The notes: generated from the letters alone by a model not told the origin. A stretch of 14,711 nucleotides of DNA from JAERML01 sp035687895 (GCA_035687895.1 DASRUE010000281.1:1-14711); one strand, 5' to 3'. Positions 1 through 6,778 are shown, counted from the first letter of the stretch. Made by a program: numbers and translations.

Positions 1-567
1 GCCAAGCGGGAAGTTGATGCCAACACGCGCACCAAGACTCCCTGAGCTGCTGCCGCTGGTGGCGATGCCGTCGTAGCGAATGGACACATCGAGCTTCGTG
101 CTGCCGCTACCTAATGGGAGTTCAACACCAACACCCGGCGCGTAATTGAAATCGGTCGAAGATGAACCTGAGTAGGTGATCCCTCCAATTGTCACGTCCT
201 GTCCGGGAGAGAAAAACAATCCGAGTTCGGCGATTCCATAAAAACGGGCTGCACCTTCTGGCATGAAGTAATACTTCCCAAACACGCGAACAGGAACACC
301 TTTGGCGTTCGGCAATGACACGCCGGCTACATCTTTGCCGCTCCAGATGTAGTAGCCGACAGTCAGACCAACGCTGGCCATGGTGTTAATGTCGTACTGG
401 CCACGCACGCTGCCACCAAAACCAGTGGAAACCGCGTCGCCAAAAGTCCCCATCGGAATCAATACGTCTGGGCCAACGCTAAGACTGAGTTTCGATGCAG
501 CGTTCGAGTTGCTCACCATTATCGTTGCCAGTGCCAACACCAGAATAGAAAGCATTACCTTTTTCAT
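1..567 (-). CDS. Outer-membrane beta-barrel protein, 3' end cut by window edge
   Basis: The minus strand is open for 189 codons from an ATG at 567 to the window edge, with no stop, so the C-terminus is missing. AAGGAG lies about 8 nt before the ATG. The first ~23 residues (MKKVMLSILVLALATIMVSNSNA) are a clear Sec signal peptide with a likely cut after SNA. The rest has alternating hydrophobic and polar strands, many glycines and aromatic strand ends (VRVFGKYYF, YGIAELGLFF, LGARVGINF), typical of small 8-10 stranded barrels of the OMP_b-brl type. It is the third beta-barrel gene in a row. Its KYYF strand and following turn resemble the gene at 1410-1883, suggesting old duplication. It has its own promoter. 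The ligand or function cannot be read from the sequence. The beta-barrel call is firm; any specific role is unknown. Confidence 0.8.
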   Translation of the reverse strand, partial: MKKVMLSILVLALATIMVSNSNAASKLSLSVGPDVLIPMGTFGDAVSTGFGGSVRGQYDINTMASVGLTVGYYIWSGKDVAGVSLPNAKGVPVRVFGKYYFMPEGAARFYGIAELGLFFSPGQDVTIGGITYSGSSSTDFNYAPGVGVELPLGSGSTKLDVSIRYDGIATSGSSSGSLGARVGINFPLG

Positions 568-602
568 TCAAAGGACTCCTTGTGTGTGAGAGATGGTTAT
601 TA

Positions 603-618
603 TTGGGCACCTGCCCAA
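603..618 (-). other. 5'-UTR hairpin of the beta-barrel mRNA
   Basis: TTGGGCA and TGCCCAA are perfect 7-nt inverted arms separated by only 2 nt. In RNA this would fold as 6 bp with a 4-nt loop. It begins about 4 nt after the predicted transcription start and ends 35 nt before the ATG, leaving the ribosome site free. It could be a stabilising 5' stem-loop, as known for E. coli ompA mRNA, or a DNA operator. It has no T-tract, so it is not a terminator. Confidence 0.55.
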
Positions 619-628
619 AAGTGGACTA

Positions 629-657
629 AGTATACTAAATTCTCGCACGCTTGTCAA
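629..657 (-). promoter_or_regulatory. Sigma70 promoter of the beta-barrel gene at 1-567
   Basis: On the minus strand a perfect -35 TTGACA (657-652) is followed by a 17-bp spacer and -10 TATACT (634-629), 11 of 12 consensus positions. The predicted start is near 622, giving a ~55-nt leader. The -35 sits at the centre of a 13-bp palindrome (648-660). It lies in the 174-bp gap after the previous gene, so the beta-barrel gene can be transcribed independently. Confidence 0.85.
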
Positions 658-660
658 GCG
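648..660. repeat. 13-bp palindrome over a -35 element
   Basis: CGCTTGTCAAGCG is a perfect inverted repeat (6-bp arms, one central base) that encloses the -35 hexamer of the downstream promoter. A dimeric repressor bound here would block RNA polymerase, but a chance origin is possible because TTGACA is already partly self-complementary (TTG...CAA). Confidence 0.5.
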
Positions 661-741
661 AGCCAAATTCATCGCATTAGCATCTGGAAGTCCGCCAAGC
701 GATGCGTTTCGCGTATAGGCGTTCTATTGCCTTGTGCTAGC

Positions 742-1365
742 CTAGATTGTCACACCAACCGTGATTGGGATGTGGCCAGTGCTGCTCCCTGACGAGAAGA
801 TCAATACGTACTCTACTTCGAAGTAAAGCTTCACATTCCCTAAGCCAAACTCACTTCCCGCGCCGAAGTTCATCCCAAAATTTGTATCACTTCCTAGGCC
901 GGATGTGCCTGTGACGGTGACGGGTTGCCCCTGATAGGTTACCTTGAGATCACTTACGCTGGCGATGTGCATCCCGAAGCCGAGAAGTCCATACGGAGTC
1001 ACCGATGAACCTGTCGGGAGTTTGGCAATCCCATTCACTGTAATGCCGACAATGTTCGCGTTCAAACCTTCGACAGTTATGTCGCTGGCATTCACAGCGT
1101 TTGCCGCAGCAAGATCATCACGGATCTTGTCCTTCTTCGATGGGAAAATATGGTAATCGAAGTTGAGGCGGAGCGTAAGGAACTTGATGATGTTCACATC
1201 GCCGTGAGCACCGAAACCGAACCCCATACCATAGCCATCGCTGATGGCCTTGGGAAACGACGAAATGGAAATACCCGCCTGCGCACCGCCGCCAAATCCG
1301 ACAGCTGCGTGTGACATCGACACAAGAAAGGTAAACCCAAATACGAGAACAATGATCCTTTTCAT
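742..1365 (-). CDS. Small exported beta-barrel protein (207 aa)
   Basis: The ATG at 1365 is preceded by AGGAG at 8 nt. The open frame continues further upstream, but that part overlaps the previous gene and looks non-coding. Residues 1-20 (MKRIIVLVFGFTFLVSMSHA) are a signal peptide with an AxA-like SHA cut site. The mature protein is glycine-rich at its start (VGFGGGAQAGI) and then shows alternating amphipathic strands, with a C-terminal strand ending in Ile. This fits an outer-membrane beta-barrel or porin-like domain of about 8 strands. It lies 44 bp after the gene at 1410-1883, very probably in the same transcript. No catalytic motif is visible and no specific function can be given. Confidence 0.8.
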   Translation of the reverse strand: MKRIIVLVFGFTFLVSMSHAAVGFGGGAQAGISISSFPKAISDGYGMGFGFGAHGDVNIIKFLTLRLNFDYHIFPSKKDKIRDDLAAANAVNASDITVEGLNANIVGITVNGIAKLPTGSSVTPYGLLGFGMHIASVSDLKVTYQGQPVTVTGTSGLGSDTNFGMNFGAGSEFGLGNVKLYFEVEYVLIFSSGSSTGHIPITVGVTI

Positions 1366-1409
1366 GAAAATCTCCTGGTGGTGAGGAAATGATGATGTCA
1401 TAATTGTCA

Positions 1410-1883
1410 TCAGATTTCGTAACGAATACCTGTGGTAATGGCAAAGTAGAAGACGGTAGTTCCGGTGGCGAACACAGGGCCTAGCTGCAGATCGGCAGGG
1501 ATGTAAAGGTTCTTGGCCACGGGGAACTGTGCGCCGCCGCCGAACAGGATAGAGAAGTATGGTCCTCCGGTGTAGAACCACAGGCTGAAGCCGGCATCCG
1601 CATACGGCTTGATCTTCGATCCGGGTACCGTAAAGTAGTATTTGAAGTAGTTCGCCCAGTTCACCGGAGTCCCGGACTGCGTGTTGATCGTAAATTCACT
1701 TCCCACGGCAAGGTTCTTGTTGAAGATGACTTCACCCATTGGCCCGATCTGGAATCCGGCCGTACCGTCAAGAAGGGATAACCCCATCTTGCCACCCGCC
1801 ACCCAGTGTGTTTGGGCTTCGGAACTTCCAGGTACCGCGAGCAGGAGAACGGTGAAACAGAGAAAAGCAGTGATGGTCTTCAT
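1410..1883 (-). CDS. Small exported beta-barrel protein (157 aa)
   Basis: The ATG at 1883 follows AAGAGG at 7 nt. Residues 1-23 form a signal peptide (MKTITAFLCFTVLLLAVPGSSEA, cut before QTHW). The mature part has about eight amphipathic strands, for example YFKYYFTV, YADAGFSLWF and FYFAITTGIRYEI, so it is an OMP_b-brl-type outer-membrane barrel. It starts only 43 bp after the acyl-CoA dehydrogenase stop, with no visible terminator or promoter between them. It may therefore be read through from the acyl-CoA operon or from a promoter inside that gene. The FKYYF strand and the turn after it resemble those of the protein at 1-567. Function unknown. Confidence 0.8.
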   Translation of the reverse strand: MKTITAFLCFTVLLLAVPGSSEAQTHWVAGGKMGLSLLDGTAGFQIGPMGEVIFNKNLAVGSEFTINTQSGTPVNWANYFKYYFTVPGSKIKPYADAGFSLWFYTGGPYFSILFGGGAQFPVAKNLYIPADLQLGPVFATGTTVFYFAITTGIRYEI

Positions 1884-1926
1884 GATGTACCTCTTGCTGG
1901 TGATTGTGGAATAGTGATTGGATGCA

Positions 1927-3066
1927 TCACTTGAGCATTGACCGCGCGATTACGATTCGCTGGATTTCGGATGTCCCCTCGTAAATCTCGGTGATCTTTG
2001 CGTCCCGAAGGTAGCGTTCGACCAGATATTCACGCACATATCCATACCCGCCATGAATCTGGATCGCCTCGAGCGCTGATTGCACTGCAATTCTGGACGC
2101 AAATAGTTTTGCCATTGCAGCTTCCATTCCAAAAGGCCGCTCTGCCTCCTTGAGTGCTGCGGCGCGTAGGAGAAGGAAGCGCGCCGCGTCGATATTGACC
2201 GACATGTCAGCGATCTTGAACTGGATCGCCTGCAACTCGGCAATCGGGCGGTCAAAAGCCTTGCGTTGCTTTGCGTACGCGATGGAAGCATCCAGGCAAG
2301 CCTGCGCGATCCCGAGAGCTTGCGCGGCAATCCCGATCCGTCCTCCTTCAAGCGTTTTCATTGCGAACTTGAATCCATCCCCCTCTTCTCCAATCCTATT
2401 GGATGCCGGGACACGGCAATCCTGAAAGCCAAGCGAGACAGTGTCGGAACTCCGGATGCCGAGTTTCCTCTCTTTTTTGGAGACGGTAAACCCTGGCGTT
2501 CCCTTCTCCACTATGAACGTGCTGATCCCTTTGGCGCCTTTGTCCTTATCAGTTGCTGCCATGACGAGAACCACATCAGCCGATGAACCGTTGGTGATCC
2601 AGTTCTTCGTTCCATTAAGGATGTAGGCATCGCCTTCGCGCGCCGCCGTGGTCCGCTGGTTGGACGCGTCGCTTCCCGCCTCGGGTTCCGATAGAGCAAA
2701 CGCGCCGAGTTTTTTCCCCGTGGCAAGGTCGCGAAGGTAGCGCTTCTTCTGGTCTTCAGTGCCAAACTTGTTGATACCGTAACACACCAATGAGTTATTT
2801 ACCGACATGATCACACCGCAGGAAGCATCCACGCGAGAGATTTCTTCCATGACAAGCGCGTAGCTGGTGGTATCGAGGCCACTCCCCCCCCACTCTTCAG
2901 GGACCATCATGCCCATGAATCCAAGTTCACCCATTTCCTTGATGGCGTCGTGCGGGAACTCCTCCTTCTCGTCTCTTTCAATGGAACTCGGCGCAAGCCG
3001 ATCTTCGGCAAATTTTCGTGCAGTCTGTCGGATCATCTCCTGTGTTTCTGTGTAATCAAAGTTCAT
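1927..3066 (-). CDS. Short-chain acyl-CoA dehydrogenase (butyryl-CoA dehydrogenase type)
   Basis: The protein is 379 aa, full length for the family, and is a cytoplasmic FAD enzyme that oxidises acyl-CoA to trans-2-enoyl-CoA, or works in reverse. Acyl-CoA dehydrogenase signature 1 is at about 124-135 (ALSEPEAGSDAS) and signature 2 at 336-355 (starts QIHGGYGY). The catalytic base is Glu363 in IYEGTSEIQR, the position used by short- and medium-chain enzymes. The sequence resembles bacterial butyryl-CoA dehydrogenases, but chain length cannot be fixed by eye. The ATG at 3066 has GGGGAG 11 nt upstream, a rather long spacing. It is the third gene of the thiolase-Hbd-dehydrogenase operon, 26 bp after Hbd. 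No etfAB genes for its electron partner lie nearby. An eight-G run encodes the conserved WGG motif; the frame is intact. Confidence 0.93.
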   Translation of the reverse strand: MNFDYTETQEMIRQTARKFAEDRLAPSSIERDEKEEFPHDAIKEMGELGFMGMMVPEEWGGSGLDTTSYALVMEEISRVDASCGVIMSVNNSLVCYGINKFGTEDQKKRYLRDLATGKKLGAFALSEPEAGSDASNQRTTAAREGDAYILNGTKNWITNGSSADVVLVMAATDKDKGAKGISTFIVEKGTPGFTVSKKERKLGIRSSDTVSLGFQDCRVPASNRIGEEGDGFKFAMKTLEGGRIGIAAQALGIAQACLDASIAYAKQRKAFDRPIAELQAIQFKIADMSVNIDAARFLLLRAAALKEAERPFGMEAAMAKLFASRIAVQSALEAIQIHGGYGYVREYLVERYLRDAKITEIYEGTSEIQRIVIARSMLK

Positions 3067-3092
3067 GCGAACGAGTTCTCCCCCGTCTGGTG

Positions 3093-3953
3093 TCAGCTCT
3101 TTGGATAGTCATAGAAACCCTTGCCGGTCTTTCTGCCCAGGTGTCCGGCCGCAACCATTTTCTTGAGCAAGGGACAAGGTCGGTATTTCGAGTCACCCAG
3201 TCCTTCATGCAGAACATTCATGATCGAGAGACAGACGTCAAGGCCTATAAAGTCAGCCAGCGTGAGGGGCCCCATCGGGTGGTTCATCCCGAGTTTCATG
3301 ACGGTATCGATCGCTTCCGGTGTTGCGACACCTTCCATGACGCAGTACATCGCTTCGTTCAGCATGGGCAGCAAAACACGGTTCGAGACGAACCCCGGAT
3401 AGTCGTTCACTTCCACTGGGACCTTCTCGACCTTCTCTGCCAACGTCCTTACGATGGCAAACGTATCATCCGACGTTGCCAGACCCCGGATCACTTCCAC
3501 CAGTTTCATAACAGGAACAGGATTCATGAAGTGCATCCCAATTACCTTCTCCGGGCGACCCGTGACGGCTGCAATTTCTGTGATGGAAATGGATGACGTA
3601 TTGGATGCGAGAATGGCGTGCGATGGACTTGCACCATCGACCGTCTTGAAGATCTCGTTCTTGATCTTCTGATTTTCCGTCGCAGCTTCAATCACAAGAT
3701 CGGACGAGCGAACGGAGGCAGCAAGGTCGGTGGTATTGGTGATGTGGGAAAGGGTTGTCGTCTTCTGCTCATTGGTCAGCGCCCCCTTCTTGATCTGCCG
3801 ATCGAGATTGGCCGAGATGGTGCCAAGCCCCCGATCGATGAACTCCTGCTTGATGTCGGTCAGGACGACGTTGTAACCATGCTGTGCAAACACATGGGCG
3901 ATGCCGTTTCCCATTGTGCCGGCACCGATCACTGTCACTGTTTTGATATTCAC
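3093..3953 (-). CDS. hbd: 3-hydroxybutyryl-CoA dehydrogenase
   Basis: The 286-aa protein has the usual length of bacterial Hbd/PaaH enzymes, which interconvert acetoacetyl-CoA and 3-hydroxybutyryl-CoA with NAD(P)H. The N-terminal Rossmann domain opens with VIGAGTMGNGIAH (GxGxxG). The catalytic pair is His141 (GMHFMNP) and Glu153, with Ser120 and Asn191 at the expected places. The 3HCDH signature DYPGFVSNRVL begins at 184. The C-terminal domain has the LGRKTGKGFYDY ending. The start is a GTG at 3953 with AGGA about 9 nt upstream. The next in-frame ATG would remove the NAD motif, so the GTG is preferred. It lies 16 bp after the thiolase and 26 bp before the acyl-CoA dehydrogenase. Confidence 0.94.
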   Translation of the reverse strand: MNIKTVTVIGAGTMGNGIAHVFAQHGYNVVLTDIKQEFIDRGLGTISANLDRQIKKGALTNEQKTTTLSHITNTTDLAASVRSSDLVIEAATENQKIKNEIFKTVDGASPSHAILASNTSSISITEIAAVTGRPEKVIGMHFMNPVPVMKLVEVIRGLATSDDTFAIVRTLAEKVEKVPVEVNDYPGFVSNRVLLPMLNEAMYCVMEGVATPEAIDTVMKLGMNHPMGPLTLADFIGLDVCLSIMNVLHEGLGDSKYRPCPLLKKMVAAGHLGRKTGKGFYDYPKS

Positions 3954-3969
3954 CTGCTGGATCCTGAAA

Positions 3970-5151
3970 TTAGTTCATGCGCTCAACAATCACGCCGGAG
4001 GCTTCTCCTCCGCCAATGCAGATGGCAGCAAGGCCACGCTTCATGTTGCGCTGCTCCAGAGCGTGTAACAACGTAACAAGAATCCGAGCGCCGCTGGCAC
4101 CAAGTGGATGCCCGAGAGCAATGGCACCACCATTCACGTTGACCTTATTCATGTCGAGTCCGAGGATTTTTCCGACGGCCAGTGGGACGACGGCGAAGGC
4201 CTCGTTAATCTCGAACAGATCAATATCCTCCATGGTCAATTGAGCCTTCTTGAGCACCTTGGGAATCACATCGGCCGGGGCGGTGGTAAACCAGAGCGGA
4301 TCTTTTGCGTGCGACGCATACGAAACAATTCTCGCAATCGGTTTCAGGCCGCGCTGCCGCGCTTTCTCTCCAGACATGATAATCAGTGCTGCTGCACCGT
4401 CGCTGATCTTTGAGGCATTCGCGGCCGTGACGGTTCCATCCTTCATGAATGCGGGCTTGAGTTTTGGAATCTTTACAAAATCAGTCTTCGAAACATCCTC
4501 GTCATCGACAACAGTTGTGATTCCGGCCTTCCCGCCGTCAATGTCCACTCCAACGATCTCCTTGGAGAACTTCCCCGACTTCTGCGCCTCCTGTGCACGC
4601 TTATAGCTGAGAATCGCAAAGTCATCCTGCGCCTCACGTGGCACCTGACATTCGCGGGCGCAGAGTTCGGCGGCATTGCCCATGAGCGAATTGTTGTAGG
4701 CATCGAGCAAGCCGTCCTTCATCATCGCGTCGATGAGTTCTGCGTTACCCATCTTGTAGCCAGTGCGAGCCTTTTCCAACAGATACGGCGCGTTCGACAT
4801 GCTTTCCATGCCCCCTGCAATAATCGTATCTGCGTCGCCAAGCATCACGGACTGGGCGGCAAGTATAACTGACTTCAAACCGGAGCCACACACCTTGTTC
4901 ACCGTCATACACTCCACGGATGACGGAAGTCCTGCATAGATCGCTGCCTGCCGCGCGGGCGCCTGTCCCAGGCCGGCCGAAATCACGTTACCCATGATCA
5001 CTTCATTAATCTCTTCGTTTCCAAGATTCGCGCGGCGCACCGCCTCCTTGATTGCGAGAGCGCCAAGGCGGGGTGCCGTGAGAGAATTTAATGTCCCGCG
5101 AAACCCCCCGATCGGTGTCCGGCAGGCGCTGACGATAACTGCTTCATGCAT
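3970..5151 (-). CDS. Acetyl-CoA C-acetyltransferase (thiolase)
   Basis: This is a 393-aa thiolase II, condensing two acetyl-CoA to acetoacetyl-CoA or cleaving it. Key residues are the acyl-accepting Cys88 (NKVCGSG), the NEAFA loop (316-320), His348 (GHPLG) and Cys378 (CIGGGEASG). I chose the ATG at 5151 because family members start MxEAVIVSACRTP and are about 390 aa long. A longer frame from 5199 exists, but that ATG overlaps the predicted -10 box. No convincing Shine-Dalgarno sequence precedes either start. It is first in the operon with Hbd and acyl-CoA dehydrogenase. Together they cover thiolysis, 3-OH-acyl dehydrogenation and acyl-CoA dehydrogenation of C4 units; the enoyl-CoA hydratase is not in the window. 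Confidence 0.94.
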   Translation of the reverse strand: MHEAVIVSACRTPIGGFRGTLNSLTAPRLGALAIKEAVRRANLGNEEINEVIMGNVISAGLGQAPARQAAIYAGLPSSVECMTVNKVCGSGLKSVILAAQSVMLGDADTIIAGGMESMSNAPYLLEKARTGYKMGNAELIDAMMKDGLLDAYNNSLMGNAAELCARECQVPREAQDDFAILSYKRAQEAQKSGKFSKEIVGVDIDGGKAGITTVVDDEDVSKTDFVKIPKLKPAFMKDGTVTAANASKISDGAAALIIMSGEKARQRGLKPIARIVSYASHAKDPLWFTTAPADVIPKVLKKAQLTMEDIDLFEINEAFAVVPLAVGKILGLDMNKVNVNGGAIALGHPLGASGARILVTLLHALEQRNMKRGLAAICIGGGEASGVIVERMN

Positions 5152-5197
5152 GGGGGAACTCAGACTTATTCGTGTGGATGTTGTTACGATGTGCTGC

Positions 5198-5226
5198 ATT
5201 GTACGGGAATATGGTCACAAAAACAA
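5198..5226 (-). promoter_or_regulatory. Probable promoter of the acyl-CoA operon
   Basis: On the minus strand TTGTTT (5226-5221) and TACAAT (5203-5198) are spaced 17 bp. The -10 matches 5 of 6 consensus bases; the -35 is weak (3 of 6). The start would be near 5191, a ~40-nt leader before the thiolase ATG at 5151. It lies between the rho terminator-like hairpin and the thiolase, the expected place. Confidence 0.45.
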
Positions 5227-5250
5227 GGCTGCCATCTTCCCAGAAACACG

Positions 5251-5274
5251 AATGCCCCCCGGCAGGAGGGCATT
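5251..5274 (-). terminator. Terminator-like hairpin after rho
   Basis: AATGCCC and GGGCATT are 7-bp arms. Inside them, after one mismatch, are two more G-C pairs and a 4-nt loop. It starts 23 nt after the rho stop and is followed on the minus strand by CGTGTTTCT, only a weak T-tract. It may terminate rho mRNA intrinsically or protect its 3' end. It separates rho from the thiolase promoter. Confidence 0.5.
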
Positions 5275-5297
5275 GCGCGTCGTTACAAGTATTCCCG

Positions 5298-6551
5298 TCA
5301 ACTGTTCATCGATTTCAAGAACTCCTTGTTCGATTTGGTGCCGCGCATCTTCTCCATCGTGAATTCCATCGCGTCGACAGGATTGAAATCGGAAAGCAGC
5401 TTTCGCAATACCCACACACGGCTAAGGTCATCGGAACTCATCAACAGCTCTTCTTTGCGTGTGCCGGAGCGATTCACGTCCATCGCGGGGAAAATCCTCT
5501 TGTCGCTAAGCTTGCGGTCAAGCACGATTTCCATGTTGCCCGTCCCCTTGAATTCTTCAAAGATCACTTCGTCCATCCTGCTTCCAGTCTCGATGAGTGC
5601 TGTGGCAATGATCGTAAGGCTTCCACCTTCTTCGATATTGCGCGCTGCGCCGAAGAACCGCTTGGGCTTATGCAGGGCATTTGCATCCACACCACCTGAG
5701 AGGATTTTTCCCGAATGAGGAACAACTGTGTTATGTGCACGCGCAAGCCTGGTGATGCTATCAAGTAACACCACTACGTCGCGTCGGGCTTCCACCAGCC
5801 GCTTTGCCTTTTCCAGAACCATGTCAGATACCTGCACGTGTCGCTCCGGCGGTTCATCGAACGTGGAGCTGACCACCTCCGCGTTCACCGATCGCTCCAT
5901 ATCCGTCACTTCTTCAGGCCGCTCGTCGATCAGGAGGACAATCAGCTTAACTTCCGGATGGTTACGCGAGATGCTGTTGGCGATCTTTTGGAGCAGTATC
6001 GTTTTACCGGCTTTAGGAGGAGAGACAATCATGCCACGTTGGCCTTTGCCAATCGGGGCCAGCAGATCCATGATGCGCATTGAATACTCACCGGGGGCCG
6101 TTTCCAATTTCAACTGGGAGTTTGGATAGAGCGGCGTGAGGTTATCAAAGAGAACACGTTCGCGGATCGAGTCGGGGTTCTCGTCGTTCACGGCCTCCAC
6201 ACGAAGCAGGGCAAAGAACCGCTCCCCTTCTTTCGGAGGACGCACCTGACCGCTCACGCTATCGCCGGTTCTCAGGTTGAATTTCTTGATCTGGGACGGT
6301 GAGACGTAAATATCATCGGGAGAGGGGAGGTAGTTGTAATCCACCGAGCGGAGAAATCCGTATCCGTCCGGAAGCACTTCGAGTACTCCCCGGCTGAAGG
6401 TCAGTCCCCCCTGCTCGGTCTGTACTTCGAGAATCTTGAAGATCAGCTCTTGCTTCCGGAGATCACTGTATCCGGAGATATTCAGATCCTTTGCGATCTG
6501 ATTCAACTCGGCGATCTTCTTGGACTTTAGTTCCGCAATGTCCATTGCCAT
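5298..6551 (-). CDS. rho: Transcription termination factor Rho
   Basis: Rho is the hexameric RNA-dependent ATPase and helicase that ends transcription at C-rich, unstructured RNA. This 417-aa copy is close to the E. coli length. The N-terminal helical part (ELKSKKIAELNQIAKDL) is followed by the RNA-binding cold-shock-like domain with GYGFLR (63-68) and DDIYVSPSQIKKFNLRTGD. The ATPase has Walker A SPPKAGKT (177-184), the ERPEEVTDMER segment, and Walker B with Asp264 (VVLLDSITRLAR). The Q- and R-loop region (SGGVDANALHKPKRFFG, KGTGNME) is intact. Residues known to contact bicyclomycin appear conserved. It lacks the large N-terminal insertion of many Bacteroidia Rho proteins. I chose the ATG at 6551, with AAAGG 10 nt upstream, over an in-frame GTG at 6593; the ATG at 6545 is a further option. 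Confidence 0.97.
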   Translation of the reverse strand: MAMDIAELKSKKIAELNQIAKDLNISGYSDLRKQELIFKILEVQTEQGGLTFSRGVLEVLPDGYGFLRSVDYNYLPSPDDIYVSPSQIKKFNLRTGDSVSGQVRPPKEGERFFALLRVEAVNDENPDSIRERVLFDNLTPLYPNSQLKLETAPGEYSMRIMDLLAPIGKGQRGMIVSPPKAGKTILLQKIANSISRNHPEVKLIVLLIDERPEEVTDMERSVNAEVVSSTFDEPPERHVQVSDMVLEKAKRLVEARRDVVVLLDSITRLARAHNTVVPHSGKILSGGVDANALHKPKRFFGAARNIEEGGSLTIIATALIETGSRMDEVIFEEFKGTGNMEIVLDRKLSDKRIFPAMDVNRSGTRKEELLMSSDDLSRVWVLRKLLSDFNPVDAMEFTMEKMRGTKSNKEFLKSMNS

Positions 6552-6734
6552 GGAGACAAAACCTTTCAACGTGAAGAATGATTCAAACGTCACCGCACCC
6601 GCGCGAAGAACACGATGCGTGCACAGAGATGAGCAACGGTGAAAGTGCTATTGGTTGGATGTAAGTCTGAGACTACTGATGAGTTTGGAACAGGTGGAAA
6701 TTCTAGAGATGGTTCCTCTTTAGCCTGGCTTGAC
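6552..6734 (-). promoter_or_regulatory. Long C-rich rho leader, possible rut region
   Basis: From the predicted start near 6734 to the rho ATG is about 183 nt with no convincing gene. In the minus strand of 6601-6720 I count 38 C against 18 G, with many separated YC steps and no strong hairpin. High C, low G and little structure are the properties of Rho-utilisation sites. E. coli rho is known to be autoregulated by Rho-dependent attenuation in its leader, so the same may apply here. The rut reading is inference. Confidence 0.5.
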
Positions 6735-6771
6735 AATACAAATATATGCCATTCGCTTAATATTGTCAAGC
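6728..6771. repeat. 11-bp inverted repeat around the rho promoter
   Basis: GCTTGACAATA (6728-6738) and TATTGTCAAGC (6761-6771) are perfect inverted arms with a 22-bp gap. The right arm contains the -35 of the rho promoter and the left arm falls at the predicted start site; the -10 lies between them. This is a plausible operator pair or looped binding site. A hairpin would not form in rho mRNA, because the right arm lies upstream of the start. Confidence 0.6.
6741..6769 (-). promoter_or_regulatory. Sigma70 promoter of rho
   Basis: On the minus strand a perfect TTGACA (6769-6764), a 17-bp spacer and TATATT (6746-6741) make an 11-of-12 consensus promoter. It lies just after the folC stop, so rho has its own promoter even though folC points the same way with no terminator between them. 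The -35 is within an 11-bp inverted repeat. Confidence 0.85.
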
Positions 6772-6778
6772 GTTTCAA

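Noticed and set aside
1393..1412. Imperfect inverted repeat TGATG...CATCA at the end of the first barrel gene
   Set aside because: Only five paired bases at the ends with several mismatches inside and no T-tract; too weak for a terminator or operator call.
742..1581. Longer 279-codon version of the middle barrel gene
   Set aside because: The extra N-terminal ~72 codons overlap the upstream barrel gene in another frame and read as arginine-rich, non-protein-like sequence; a signal peptide and AGGAG ribosome site mark the start at 1365.
2884..2891. Run of eight C (eight G in the coding strand) as a possible phase-variation site
   Set aside because: It encodes the conserved WGG motif of acyl-CoA dehydrogenases, the frame is intact, and a metabolic enzyme is an unlikely phase-variable target.
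3018..3596. 192-codon plus-strand ORF antisense to hbd
   Set aside because: Shadow frame of a well-conserved enzyme gene; its product has no recognisable domain, is rich in His/Arg/Cys, and has no convincing ribosome site. The same applies to other long antisense frames in the window.
5152..5199. Sixteen-codon N-terminal extension of the thiolase
   Set aside because: The ATG at 5199 overlaps the predicted -10 TACAAT, has no ribosome site, and the extension is absent from the usual thiolase N-terminus.
6590..6778. 62-codon minus-strand ORF in front of rho as a leader peptide
   Set aside because: It begins upstream of the predicted transcription start and includes the -35 and -10 elements, so most of it would not be in rho mRNA.
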